NCBI RefSeq assembly: GCF_001419985.1
Contig: NZ_LJAL01000017.1
Location: forward strand, 1-43,795
Source of the DNA: Loktanella sp. 5RATIMAR09
Lineage (GTDB): Bacteria; Pseudomonadota; Alphaproteobacteria; Rhodobacterales; Rhodobacteraceae
DNA length: 43,795 nucleotides
Direction of reading: 5' to 3'
Shown: positions 1 to 6,651 of the stretch, piece after piece
How the letters are laid out: each line of letters starts with the position of its first letter
Position numbering within the stretch: position 1 is the first letter of the stretch
The notes under the pieces: generated by a model
What the model saw: only the letters and a program-made list of their open reading frames with translations
Told to the model about the DNA's origin: nothing
Databases searched by the model: none
Translations under genes and position numbers: made by a program

Positions 1-528
1 GGTGTCGCCACGCGGATTGAATCGCTGGCGGTGATCCCCATGCTTGCCCTGTCGTCGGCCATCGGCCCGTTTGCGGGCCAGAACTGGGGGGCCGGCAAAT
101 GTGGCCGCGTGGCTGAGGCGCTGCGCTTTAGCTATACGGTCTGTGCCATCTGGGCGGGCGTTCTGGGCCTGTTTTTCTGGGTCGCCGCCGAACCGATCAT
201 CGGCGTTTTCTCGCAGGATGCAGAGGTCATCAGTGCGGCAACCACTTATCTGACGATCGTGCCGCTGAGTATCTGGGGCTACGGTGTCGTGATTATCAGC
301 GCGGGCGCATTCAACGCCTTGGGGCGGTCGCATTACGGGCTGGGGCTTTATCTGGTGCGCACCGCCGTGCTTTATGTGCCGCTGTCGTTTGTGGCCGCAC
401 AACTCGCCACCTCGGACGCGGTGTTCTATGCCATTGCCGCAGCCAACGCATTGGCGGGCATCGCGGTGGGCGGCTTTGCGCTTTACTGGCTGTCCAACCA
501 CCCCGCACCAGAGCCCGCCACGGCCTGA
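1..528 (+). CDS. MATE family efflux transporter, C-terminal part (continues from window end)
   Basis: This is the C-terminal 175 residues of a MATE-type multidrug/Na+ (or H+) antiporter of the inner membrane. The frame is open from base 1 and begins GVATRIESLAVIPM, a helix-7/8 region typical of MATE proteins, followed by the conserved GPFAGQNWGAG segment and hydrophobic helices. The N-terminal 278 residues lie at 42962-43795 and end exactly on a codon boundary in a compatible frame. Joining the ends gives about 453 residues, the usual MATE length. The junction would read GFG-GVAT, one glycine more than I expect, so the two ends may overlap by three bases (ggt). An EcfG-type promoter starts seven bases after the stop codon. 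The substrate cannot be predicted. Confidence 0.93.
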   Translation, partial: GVATRIESLAVIPMLALSSAIGPFAGQNWGAGKCGRVAEALRFSYTVCAIWAGVLGLFFWVAAEPIIGVFSQDAEVISAATTYLTIVPLSIWGYGVVIISAGAFNALGRSHYGLGLYLVRTAVLYVPLSFVAAQLATSDAVFYAIAAANALAGIAVGGFALYWLSNHPAPEPATA

Positions 529-534
529 CCCGAT

Positions 535-559
535 GGAACCATTTGGTCAGGTGTTTGTT
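535..559 (+). promoter_or_regulatory. EcfG-type promoter (GGAAC-N16-TGTT)
   Basis: The -35 GGAAC is at 535-539 and the -10 TGTT at 556-559, 27 bases before the start codon of the 69-residue gene. It begins just after the MATE stop codon. It probably drives the small gene, the MscS channel and the small hydrophilic peptide. Confidence 0.7.
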
Positions 560-586
560 AATCCTGTAATATTCAGGAGATTTACA

Positions 587-796
587 ATGGCAACCGAGAT
601 CAAGAACATCTGGTACAATCCGGCAACCAGCGCATTCGAAGGCCGCATCGACATCACCCGCAAGGGCAAATCGTTCCGCTACCCCTGCGCTGTCGAAGGC
701 CCGATGGATATGTCACCCGACGAGGTGCAGGCGCGCATGGCCGCCCAGGCCAAGCGTATGTCCGACACCGATCCGGCCATTTTTTCCCACCGCTAA
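587..796 (+). CDS. Small conserved hypothetical protein (69 aa)
   Basis: The product is a soluble 69-residue protein beginning MATEIKNIWYNP. I do not recognise a named family. The start is fixed by an AGGAG ribosome binding site at 575-579, seven bases before the ATG; a longer upstream reading of the same frame would overlap the MATE gene and the promoter. There is no signal peptide or membrane segment. The N-terminal half (YNPATSAFEGRIDITRKGK) looks like a beta-rich fold, and the C-terminal half has a helical EVQARMAAQAKRM stretch. It is first in a likely operon with the MscS channel 30 bases downstream, under an EcfG-type promoter, so a stress role is inferred. Confidence 0.8.
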   Translation: MATEIKNIWYNPATSAFEGRIDITRKGKSFRYPCAVEGPMDMSPDEVQARMAAQAKRMSDTDPAIFSHR

Positions 797-826
797 ACAA
801 GTCACAAGACCGACAGGACGTTACCT

Positions 827-1741
827 ATGGATACGATCATTTCCTGGGGTGAAAACCTCATGACAACCGAAATTTACGGCGGCAGATCCCTTGCCGACTA
901 TCTGACACTTGATGCCCTGATCAGCCTGTTCGGCAACACGCTGGCGGCGGTATTTATCATAATTGTGGGCTTTATCATTGCGGGTTTCGTCAGCCGGCGC
1001 ATTCACGGCATCGGTGAAAACCATGCCAGCCTTGATGACACGTTGTTCGGATTTCTGGGCAACATCGCCCGCTACATTGTCCTGGGCTTTACAGGCCTGT
1101 TCGTTCTCAACACCTTTGGTGTGCAAACAACATCCGTGATCGCCGTGATCGGTGCCGCCGGTCTGGCCGTGGGTCTGGCCCTGCAGGGGACGCTCTCGAA
1201 CCTTGCCGCGGGCATCATGATCGTGCTTTTCCGCCCGCTCAAGCTTGGCGATTTTGTCGAGATCAACGACACGGTCGGCACCGTCAAGGACATCACGCTG
1301 AACTACACAGAGCTTGCCAACCTGACCAACGTCAAGGTGATCGTGCCCAACTCCGAGGTGTGGGGCAATACGATCAAGAACTATTCCGACTATCCCAAAC
1401 GCCGCGCACAGTGGACCTTTGGTGTGGGCTATGGCGTGAACCTGAATGATGCGGAAAATGTGATCCGTGACACGATCATGGCCGATGCGCGGTCCCACAG
1501 CGACCCCGAGCCGTTTATTCAGGTCAACAACCTCAACAGCAGCAGCGTCGATTTTCTGGTGCGTGTCTGGTGCGATAGCGATGTCTATTTCCAGTATCAG
1601 GCCGACATGAAACGCAAGGTCAAGGAAGCGCTGGACGCCGCCGATATCAACATCCCGTTCCCCACACGGACCGTGGTGCATCAAAACCCCATGCTGGAGG
1701 TCGTCCAGGACGGCGACAACCAGCGCCATGCAGCCGAATAA
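827..1741 (+). CDS. Small-conductance mechanosensitive channel, MscS family
   Basis: This 304-residue inner-membrane channel would release solutes on hypo-osmotic shock. Visible features are three hydrophobic N-terminal segments, then the Gly/Ala-rich pore helix (GAAGLAVGLALQGTLSNLAAG), the FRPLKLGDFVEI beta-domain entry and the N-N-K-V-I-V-P-N type motif (LTNVKVIVPNSEVW) characteristic of MscS. The length matches the minimal MscS class (about 286 residues in E. coli). The start at 827 has a weak AGGACG upstream; an internal ATG at 860 is possible. It follows the 69-residue gene by 30 bases and probably shares its EcfG-type promoter, which fits an osmotic-stress role. Confidence 0.95.
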   Translation: MDTIISWGENLMTTEIYGGRSLADYLTLDALISLFGNTLAAVFIIIVGFIIAGFVSRRIHGIGENHASLDDTLFGFLGNIARYIVLGFTGLFVLNTFGVQTTSVIAVIGAAGLAVGLALQGTLSNLAAGIMIVLFRPLKLGDFVEINDTVGTVKDITLNYTELANLTNVKVIVPNSEVWGNTIKNYSDYPKRRAQWTFGVGYGVNLNDAENVIRDTIMADARSHSDPEPFIQVNNLNSSSVDFLVRVWCDSDVYFQYQADMKRKVKEALDAADINIPFPTRTVVHQNPMLEVVQDGDNQRHAAE

Positions 1742-1784
1742 CCCCGGCTGCCCTCACCCCGACCAACCCCGAAGGAGCATGACA

Positions 1785-1934
1785 ATGGCCACGCCGGAAC
1801 GCCCGCAATACCCCGAACTTGACGGATCGGAACAGCATCACGATCTGAAAAACGATCCCGGCAAGAAAGGGAAACCCGATCACACCAAGGACAAAGATCT
1901 GAACGACGACGCACAAGAGCCCGACGGCGACTGA
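1785..1934 (+). CDS. Small, highly charged, probably disordered protein (49 aa)
   Basis: The product starts MATPERPQYPELDGSEQHHD and is rich in D, K, E, N and P with almost no hydrophobic residues, so it is likely unstructured. The start at 1785 is preferred because AAGGAG at 1772-1777 lies seven bases upstream; the in-frame ATG at 1779 is too close to it, and the earlier ATG at 1728 overlaps mscS. No family is recognised. It is last in the stress operon behind the MscS channel. Hydrophilic peptides of this kind are common in general stress regulons, but a function is only inferred. Confidence 0.7.
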   Translation: MATPERPQYPELDGSEQHHDLKNDPGKKGKPDHTKDKDLNDDAQEPDGD

Positions 1935-2084
1935 CGCACAAGGCAGCCTGCATCGGTGCTGGCGATGCGGGCCGCGATCTTGCCCTGTATGTTCAGGACA
2001 CACCTGCCGACGAACACGTCGTGCAGGTTTTCGTCAATCCGCATGATGTGGGTGAAATGGCGCAAGCGCGCAGTGGACGCAAAG

Positions 2085-2552
2085 CTATCTGTCGGGCGCC
2101 TGATAAAGCGGGATGGTGGAGAGCGACATTTTTGCACTGCCGTCCTGCACGTCGCGCGCATGTGCAACGTAGATCAGCGTCTGGTTTGCCGCGTCGAAAA
2201 TGCGTTTGACGGACAGTGATTTCCAGATGATCGAGCGGCGCTCGGCAAAGATGCTCTCGCCCTCGTCGCTGCGGTCGATATCGCCGATGCTGATCGGTCC
2301 GGTCTGGCGGCACGAAATCGCAGAGTTTGACGGGTCCTCGAACCAGTCACCCTTTTGCAAACGGTCAATCAGCCCACGTTCGAAATAGGCGACGTGACAG
2401 GTGACGCCCGCGACCTCGGGATCGGCAAAGGCCTCGATCACGATATCATTGCCCAGCCAGTCAACATCGACATTGCCGACCTGTTCGGACATCGCGGGTG
2501 ACGCGACGAGGAACGCACTCATCAGGGCGGTCAGGCGGAATTTGGCAGGCAT
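2085..2552 (-). CDS. creA: CreA family periplasmic protein
   Basis: A 155-residue protein of the CreA family (function unknown, historically tied to catabolite regulation). It has a Sec signal peptide (MPAKFRLTALMSAFLVASPA) followed by the family pattern: NDIVIEAFADPEVAGVTCHV, then ISCRQTGPISIGDI, then a C-terminal SLSVKRIFDAANQTLIYVAH block. Two cysteines (in VTCHV and ISCRQ) are conserved in CreA and could form a disulfide. A start at 2561 is also open, but GAAAG lies nine bases before the ATG at 2552. It lies downstream of the PRC-barrel gene across a strong hairpin, so it may be read partly by read-through. No EcfG motif of its own was found. Confidence 0.9.
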   Translation of the reverse strand: MPAKFRLTALMSAFLVASPAMSEQVGNVDVDWLGNDIVIEAFADPEVAGVTCHVAYFERGLIDRLQKGDWFEDPSNSAISCRQTGPISIGDIDRSDEGESIFAERRSIIWKSLSVKRIFDAANQTLIYVAHARDVQDGSAKMSLSTIPLYQAPDR

Positions 2553-2601
2553 GGGGTGCATCTTTCAAAAAAAGGGGCCGCAGGGACCCGAGTAGAGGCA
2601 A

Positions 2602-2628
2602 AAGGGCAAGGCGTGACGCCTTGCCCTT
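2602..2628 (-). terminator. Hairpin terminator between PRC-barrel gene and creA
   Basis: AAGGGCAAGGCG at 2602-2613 pairs perfectly with CGCCTTGCCCTT at 2617-2628 around a three-base loop. On the minus strand a short T run follows. It ends or attenuates transcription of the PRC-barrel gene. Confidence 0.7.
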
Positions 2629-2641
2629 GGGGGAGTGTCGG

Positions 2642-3433
2642 TTAGCCTTCGTATTCCGGCTGTTGCTCAAGCGCGTCTTGCGAAGCGTCGATGTAGACAC
2701 GGAATTCATCGCTGTCGCCCATGCGCATGATCGTCAGCTCGTTCAGCGATACCGCAACTTCGCGTTCGCCCAGACCAAGGAAACCGCCCACGTCAATCAC
2801 TGCACGGTCAAGCGTGCCGTCGCCGGTCAAGAGCAGTTCGCCGATCTCGCCGACTTCTTCATCGTTGACACCCATCACGGGTGCACCGGTCAGATCCTCT
2901 GTCGTCAACTCTTGGGGTGTGACGCGGTCAAACCCGTCGAGCGAAACAGCGGGGCCGGTCCATGCGCCCATTTCTTCACCGTCGCCCATCGTGTTGGTCA
3001 ACTGGCTGTACTCATAGGCCGGGGCATCCTGTACGCCCACTTCGGTCGCTTCGATCACGAGGAAAAAGTCGCTTGTATCGCCTTCTTCGTCAACAAAGCG
3101 GACATCAGACATGTTGATGGCGACATCTTTTTCGCCAATGCCCAGAAAACCGCCGACGCCGACAATCACTGATTGTACCTCACCGTCGCGGGTCAGCAAA
3201 ATCTCGTTGATTTCACCGATGTCATCCCATTCGGTTTCGCCATCAGCGGGAATTGTCATGCCATTTGCGATGCTCGCCTCCGAGGCATAGACCCGCATGC
3301 CGACCATTTCGGTGGCATTGATGTTCATTGTTTCGTCAAACTGCAAATCCGAAAAGACGGATGTGTGACCATCTGCATATGCGGCTGTTGTCAGTGCAAG
3401 TGCGGCGGCTGTTGTGCTGAGAAAGTGTTTCAT
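2642..3433 (-). CDS. Secreted protein with two PRC-barrel domains
   Basis: A 263-residue exported protein: Sec signal peptide MKHFLSTTAAALALTTAAYA, then two copies of a PRC-barrel-like unit. Each copy has a V-GEINEILL/EIGELLLT-type strand, a D-V-GGFLGIGE/GGFLGLGE loop and a VAINMSDV/VAVSLNEL strand. PRC barrels are protein-interaction or RNA-binding beta barrels; periplasmic versions are common in alphaproteobacteria but poorly characterised. The start at 3433 has a perfect AGGAGG five bases upstream; the longer frame to 3523 has no such site. An EcfG-type promoter lies 51 bases before the start. It is divergent from the DUF998 gene. Confidence 0.88.
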   Translation of the reverse strand: MKHFLSTTAAALALTTAAYADGHTSVFSDLQFDETMNINATEMVGMRVYASEASIANGMTIPADGETEWDDIGEINEILLTRDGEVQSVIVGVGGFLGIGEKDVAINMSDVRFVDEEGDTSDFFLVIEATEVGVQDAPAYEYSQLTNTMGDGEEMGAWTGPAVSLDGFDRVTPQELTTEDLTGAPVMGVNDEEVGEIGELLLTGDGTLDRAVIDVGGFLGLGEREVAVSLNELTIMRMGDSDEFRVYIDASQDALEQQPEYEG

Positions 3434-3484
3434 TGTTTCCTCCTGTTTGCGTTGTGCCGGACGTGCCGGCCTTGATGTCGGACC

Positions 3485-3509
3485 AACACCGCGCCTGTCG
3501 GAACGTTCC
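3485..3509 (-). promoter_or_regulatory. EcfG-type promoter (GGAAC-N16-TGTT) for PRC-barrel gene
   Basis: On the minus strand GGAAC is at 3509-3505 and TGTT at 3488-3485, 51 bases upstream of the start codon at 3433. It is divergent from the promoter at 3546. Confidence 0.7.
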
Positions 3510-3545
3510 GCAGGTTTCGCCAAATCGGCGATAGATTGCCGTCGT

Positions 3546-3570
3546 GGAACCGACCGTGCCGCGAAACGTT
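3546..3570 (+). promoter_or_regulatory. EcfG-type promoter (GGAAC-N16-CGTT) for DUF998 gene
   Basis: A perfect match: GGAAC at 3546-3550 and CGTT at 3567-3570, 35 bases before the GTG start at 3606. Confidence 0.8.
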
Positions 3571-3605
3571 GGGATCCTTATTGCCCGTCAAAAAAAGGAT
3601 AAACC

Positions 3606-4247
3606 GTGAACAATGTGGCGTTTGATACATCATGGCGCAGTCAGCTGCGGCCCGATCTGCTGATCTCCCTCAGCTATGTGGCGATTGGCGGCTGCATCAT
3701 CTTTGCACTGTCCATTCTGATCGCGGATTTTGTCGTGCCGGATCATGACTTGCTGGCCGATACCATCAGCGATCTGGGGGCAGGGCGCTATGAATTCATC
3801 GTCGATATCGGCATCTACGCCTTTTCGGGGTCGTTGCTGGCAATCGCCCTGTGCGCCGCGCATCTGCATCTTGGCGGCCCAAGGTGGAGCTTTGGCCTGA
3901 TCGGGGTCGGGTTCATGGCGCTCATCATTTTTCTGATCGGTGCGCGCAATGAATATGGCGACAACGACAGCGAAGGCGTGGTGATACACGTCTATCTGGT
4001 CTACGCGCTGGGGTTGATCATGACCCTTGCGCCCTGGTTGATGTCAGGCGGCGCATATCGCGCGGGGCGCGGCTATGGTCATGGCCTGATTGCGGTGTCG
4101 ATCATCTGGACGATATCCGCGCCGTTTTTCTTTTTCCTGCCGACAGGGATCGACGGGATTTATGAGCGCTACCTCGGTTTGATCGCCTTTGCCTTTGTCG
4201 GCATTTGCGCGCGGCTGTTTCTGGCGTTGGCGCGGGACATAGCGTGA
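3606..4247 (+). CDS. DUF998 family integral membrane protein
   Basis: A 213-residue protein with about six hydrophobic segments, starting with GTG (MNNVAFDTSWRSQLRPD) after AAGGA. It matches the DUF998 pattern: a periplasmic loop with DHDLLADTISDLGAG after the first helix, then GIYAFSGSLLAIALCAAHL and later helices. DUF998 proteins are membrane proteins without an assigned reaction. A perfect EcfG-type promoter sits 35 bases upstream and there is no partner gene, so it is a single-gene stress unit. Function beyond membrane location is unknown. Confidence 0.82.
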   Translation: MNNVAFDTSWRSQLRPDLLISLSYVAIGGCIIFALSILIADFVVPDHDLLADTISDLGAGRYEFIVDIGIYAFSGSLLAIALCAAHLHLGGPRWSFGLIGVGFMALIIFLIGARNEYGDNDSEGVVIHVYLVYALGLIMTLAPWLMSGGAYRAGRGYGHGLIAVSIIWTISAPFFFFLPTGIDGIYERYLGLIAFAFVGICARLFLALARDIA

Positions 4248-4357
4248 ACCACGCGCTTACGCCCGCCACCCCTTGCAGCGCGGCAAGAATACAGTTGCGC
4301 CACGCCAGGGATAGATGCAAGCGCGGCGCGGGTCTTGCGGTTTCGCTCTGTTGTGGA

Positions 4358-4756
4358 TCAGGCGGCGATGGGCCGCGCGCCGACAAAGTCCCATGCTTGG
4401 GTGATTTCATTGGTGTCAAAGGCGCGTGCCTCAACGGGGATCACCTTGTCCATCAGCGCAATCATCTTGGCTGCGCTCTCCGGCGCACCCACGACCGCGT
4501 AGCGCCCGACATGTTGCAGTGATCTGAACCGTGATTTGATGACGTCACCGTCAAGCATGCTGTCCCAGTCGCTGCCGGTGAATTTCGCCATATCAAGCAG
4601 CATGTTCACCTTGGGGTGTTTGTCAAAGGCATCGTTCATGAATTCGGCCAGCGCCTCTGACGTGTCATCATCGATGTGGCCGTGGATTTGAAATGCGAAA
4701 ACAGTATCGGTGTCTGTGGGAATTTGCTGGATAGAACCGTGGTTGAAATATGTCAT
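4358..4756 (-). CDS. SpoIIAA-like (STAS-related) protein
   Basis: A 132-residue soluble protein of the SpoIIAA-like family. It shows alternating strand-helix segments (FAFQIHGHIDDDTSEALAEF; KVNMLLDMAKFTG; RYAVVGAPESAAKMIALM) and ends soon after an ARAFDTNEITQAWDFV helix. Family members bind lipophilic ligands or proteins; a role in partner switching is not shown. An EcfG-type promoter lies 37 bases upstream. The start at 4756 has GAGGT six bases before it. It could serve as a stress-linked regulator, but the sequence alone does not say so. Confidence 0.83.
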   Translation of the reverse strand: MTYFNHGSIQQIPTDTDTVFAFQIHGHIDDDTSEALAEFMNDAFDKHPKVNMLLDMAKFTGSDWDSMLDGDVIKSRFRSLQHVGRYAVVGAPESAAKMIALMDKVIPVEARAFDTNEITQAWDFVGARPIAA

Positions 4757-4793
4757 AGCGACCTCGCGTTTTTTGGATTGCGTGAGTAGGGCA

Positions 4794-4818
4794 AACCCGC
4801 AAATGCGGTCTTGGTTCC
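4794..4818 (-). promoter_or_regulatory. EcfG-type promoter (GGAAC-N16-GGTT) for SpoIIAA-like gene
   Basis: On the minus strand GGAAC is at 4818-4814 and GGTT at 4797-4794, 37 bases before the start at 4756. Confidence 0.65.
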
Positions 4819-4864
4819 GCCGGCAAAGCTGCGGTATCGCGGCATGAAGCGGGGGACGGAAAAC

Positions 4865-4893
4865 AAAATGGGCCGCGCAATGCGGCCCATTTT
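4865..4893 (-). terminator. Rho-independent terminator of entericidin gene
   Basis: AAAATGGGCCGC (4865-4876) pairs with GCGGCCCATTTT (4882-4893) around a five-base loop. The stem has A/T arms on both sides, so it can act on either strand; it ends the entericidin transcript. Confidence 0.8.
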
Positions 4894-4915
4894 CTAGCGA
4901 TAATGGCGCAGGTGT

Positions 4916-5059
4916 TTACAGATCGGCCTGCACATCGCGGCTCTCTTCTGAGATCGCGTCACCTGCGTTGGAAATATCTTCGCCAGCGCCCTGAACGGTT
5001 TCACAGGCCGCAAGTGTCATAGCAGACAGGGTCGCGATGATGAGGGTTGTAATACGCAT
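4916..5059 (-). CDS. Entericidin A/B-type lipoprotein (47 aa)
   Basis: A tiny lipoprotein: signal peptide MRITTLIIATLSAMTLAAC ending in a lipobox (TLAAC), then ETVQGAGEDISNAGDAI, the glycine/aspartate pattern of the entericidin EcnA/EcnB family. In E. coli EcnB is induced in stationary phase by RpoS and has bacteriolytic potential, while EcnA counteracts it. Here only one member is present. The start at 5059 has AAGGAA upstream; the longer frame is not supported. A perfect EcfG-type promoter lies 50 bases upstream, which parallels the stationary-phase control known in enterobacteria. Confidence 0.9.
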   Translation of the reverse strand: MRITTLIIATLSAMTLAACETVQGAGEDISNAGDAISEESRDVQADL

Positions 5060-5109
5060 GGCTCGGTTCCTTATGTTGTTTCTTGGCGCGAGACGCCGGA
5101 TGAAAGGGC

Positions 5110-5134
5110 AACGTGCCAAACGCCCGTTGGTTCC
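5110..5134 (-). promoter_or_regulatory. EcfG-type promoter (GGAAC-N16-CGTT) for entericidin
   Basis: On the minus strand GGAAC is at 5134-5130 and CGTT at 5113-5110, an exact match, 50 bases before the start codon at 5059. Confidence 0.8.
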
Positions 5135-5253
5135 GCGCGTGTCTGTGGAAATCGTGAAAAGCGGCTGTTGCGCTTGCGCCGCATGACCGTTTTTTGACAA
5201 ACCGACAAAAATAGGTGCTCATTCCCCTTGTTACGTGCCCCACAGGATTTGCC

Positions 5254-5733
5254 ATGACCGAGATACTGGACGCCATGAACATTGGCATGACCGAAGCGGA
5301 CTGGTTTTCGCGGCTGATCTTTGCGCTTGTCGCGGGGGGTATCATCGGTCTTGACCGCGAAGTCAGGCGGCGGCGCGTGGGCGTGCGCACCTATATGATG
5401 GTGTCGCTCGGCTCTGCCATTTTTACGATCACCGCGATTGAAATGTCGCGCAGCATGGGAACAGCCGAACTCGCCGCCGATCCGTCTCGGGTCATTCAGG
5501 GCCTGATCGGGGGGCTCGGGTTTCTGGGCGCAGGCGCGATCATCCAGGGCGACAAGAATGTCGGCGGCATGGCAACAGCAGCAAGTCTCTGGGTCGCAGG
5601 CGCGCTTGGACTGGCGTCCGGCGTTGGTCTGGGCCTTTTCGCGCTGATCTGCGCGATCCTCGCGGCAAGCCTGCTCGCGGCAAGCAGGTTCATGGAATAC
5701 CGCGGTGCAGACGACCGCCCGGATGCCGACTGA
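5254..5733 (+). CDS. MgtC/SapB family membrane protein
   Basis: A 159-residue inner-membrane protein of the MgtC/SapB family. It carries the family core GGIIGLDREVRRRRVGVRTY after the first helix, followed by MMVSLGSAIFTI, RVIQGLIGGLGFLGAGAII and TAASLWVAGALGLASGVG. MgtC proteins help cells grow at low Mg2+ or in hostile hosts and can affect the ATP synthase; the short form lacks the C-terminal ACT-like domain of MgtC itself. The start at 5254 (AGGA six bases before it) is preferred over GTG 5215. I find no clear EcfG motif upstream; a TTGACA at 5195-5200 has no good partner. Confidence 0.88.
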   Translation: MTEILDAMNIGMTEADWFSRLIFALVAGGIIGLDREVRRRRVGVRTYMMVSLGSAIFTITAIEMSRSMGTAELAADPSRVIQGLIGGLGFLGAGAIIQGDKNVGGMATAASLWVAGALGLASGVGLGLFALICAILAASLLAASRFMEYRGADDRPDAD

Positions 5734-5821
5734 CGTTTGACCTGATGCGCTTTGGCCATGGTGACGTGACGTGTCCCTGCCGTCTTTCTGCACCCCTGTG
5801 AAAAACAATTCCGGATCAGAT

Positions 5822-5846
5822 GGAACCGTGATGTTGCCTGCGCGTT
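5822..5846 (+). promoter_or_regulatory. EcfG-type promoter (GGAAC-N16-CGTT) for outer-membrane barrel
   Basis: Exact match: GGAAC 5822-5826 and CGTT 5843-5846, 34 bases before the ATG at 5881. Confidence 0.8.
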
Positions 5847-5880
5847 GGTCACACGGAACCCATCTCTGAAGGAGAAACAA

Positions 5881-6498
5881 ATGACACATTCAAAAAACTT
5901 TCTTGCAAGCCTTCTGGTCGCCGCACCCCTGGGCATGGCCGCATCCGGCGCACTCGCCGGCGGTCTGAGCGAGCCGGTCGCAGCCCCTGCACCCGTGATG
6001 GTGCCAGTGGCACCTGCAAGCACAGACTGGACAGGCTTCTACGCCGGTGCACAGCTGGGCTATGGCCGCGTCGACAGCGATGACTTCGACGATGACGCAG
6101 ACGGCGCAATCTACGGTGTGCACGGGGGCTACCTCTATGACTTCGGCAGCCTCGTGATCGGTGCCGAAGTCGATTATGACGGAACGTCAATCACAGGTGA
6201 ATCCGCCGGAGACGAAGCCGATTTCGATAGCTTGGCGCGCGCCAAGGTCCGCATGGGCTATGACGCGGGTAGCTGGTTGCCATACGTCACCGCAGGCGTC
6301 GCCCAAGCGACGACATCCGGCGATCTGGACGCGGATGATACCGGCAATTTTGCAGGTCTCGGCATTGAATACAAAAGAGACGACAACTGGCGTCTCGGCT
6401 GGGAAGTGCTGCAACACCAGTTCGAGGATTTCGACGGCAATGACGGTCTGGACATTGACGCGACAACCGCCACCCTGCGCGTATCCTACGTATTCTAG
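5881..6498 (+). CDS. Outer-membrane beta-barrel protein (Omp25/opacity type)
   Basis: A 205-residue exported protein. The signal peptide (MTHSKNFLASLLVAAPLGMA...GALA) is followed by a short Pro/Ala linker and then DWTGFYAGAQLGYG, the typical first strand of small alphaproteobacterial porin-like barrels (Omp25/Omp31, OmpA-like transmembrane domain). It ends in a terminal aromatic, SYVF, the usual outer-membrane assembly signal. The loops are very acidic (DSDDFDDDADGA). The start at 5881 has AAGGAG upstream; an earlier in-frame GTG at 5845 overlaps the promoter. It has its own exact EcfG-type promoter and a terminator, so it is a single-gene unit. Confidence 0.9.
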   Translation: MTHSKNFLASLLVAAPLGMAASGALAGGLSEPVAAPAPVMVPVAPASTDWTGFYAGAQLGYGRVDSDDFDDDADGAIYGVHGGYLYDFGSLVIGAEVDYDGTSITGESAGDEADFDSLARAKVRMGYDAGSWLPYVTAGVAQATTSGDLDADDTGNFAGLGIEYKRDDNWRLGWEVLQHQFEDFDGNDGLDIDATTATLRVSYVF

Positions 6499-6522
6499 GC
6501 ACGCATGAGATTGAAACGACCG

Positions 6523-6553
6523 AAAAGGGGCCTGCTTTGTGCGGGCCCCTTTT
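6523..6553 (+). terminator. Terminator after outer-membrane barrel gene
   Basis: An inverted repeat of AAAAGGGGCC (from 6523) with GGCCCCTTTT, extended by TGC/GCG, closes a small loop and is followed by a T run. Confidence 0.8.
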
Positions 6554-6594
6554 GTCCATCTGCCGTTTGACGCGGGGTTATACGCGGGGCTGAC

Positions 6595-6619
6595 GGAACC
6601 ATCGGGCGCGGCGCGGGTT
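6595..6619 (+). promoter_or_regulatory. EcfG-type promoter (GGAAC-N16-GGTT) for detoxification operon
   Basis: GGAAC 6595-6599 and GGTT 6616-6619, 32 bases before the ATG at 6652. It likely drives the aldehyde dehydrogenase and the closely following genes. Confidence 0.65.
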
Positions 6620-6651
6620 TGTTTCATAACTTCATATGAAAGGTGCCGCGC

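Noticed and set aside
827..1729. Long minus-strand open frame opposite the MscS gene
   Set aside because: It mirrors the channel gene; the product is a low-complexity His/Asp/Val-rich shadow with no family features.
1956..2219. Plus-strand open frames between the small charged protein and creA
   Set aside because: They overlap the clear creA gene on the other strand, lack ribosome binding sites and show no recognisable protein.
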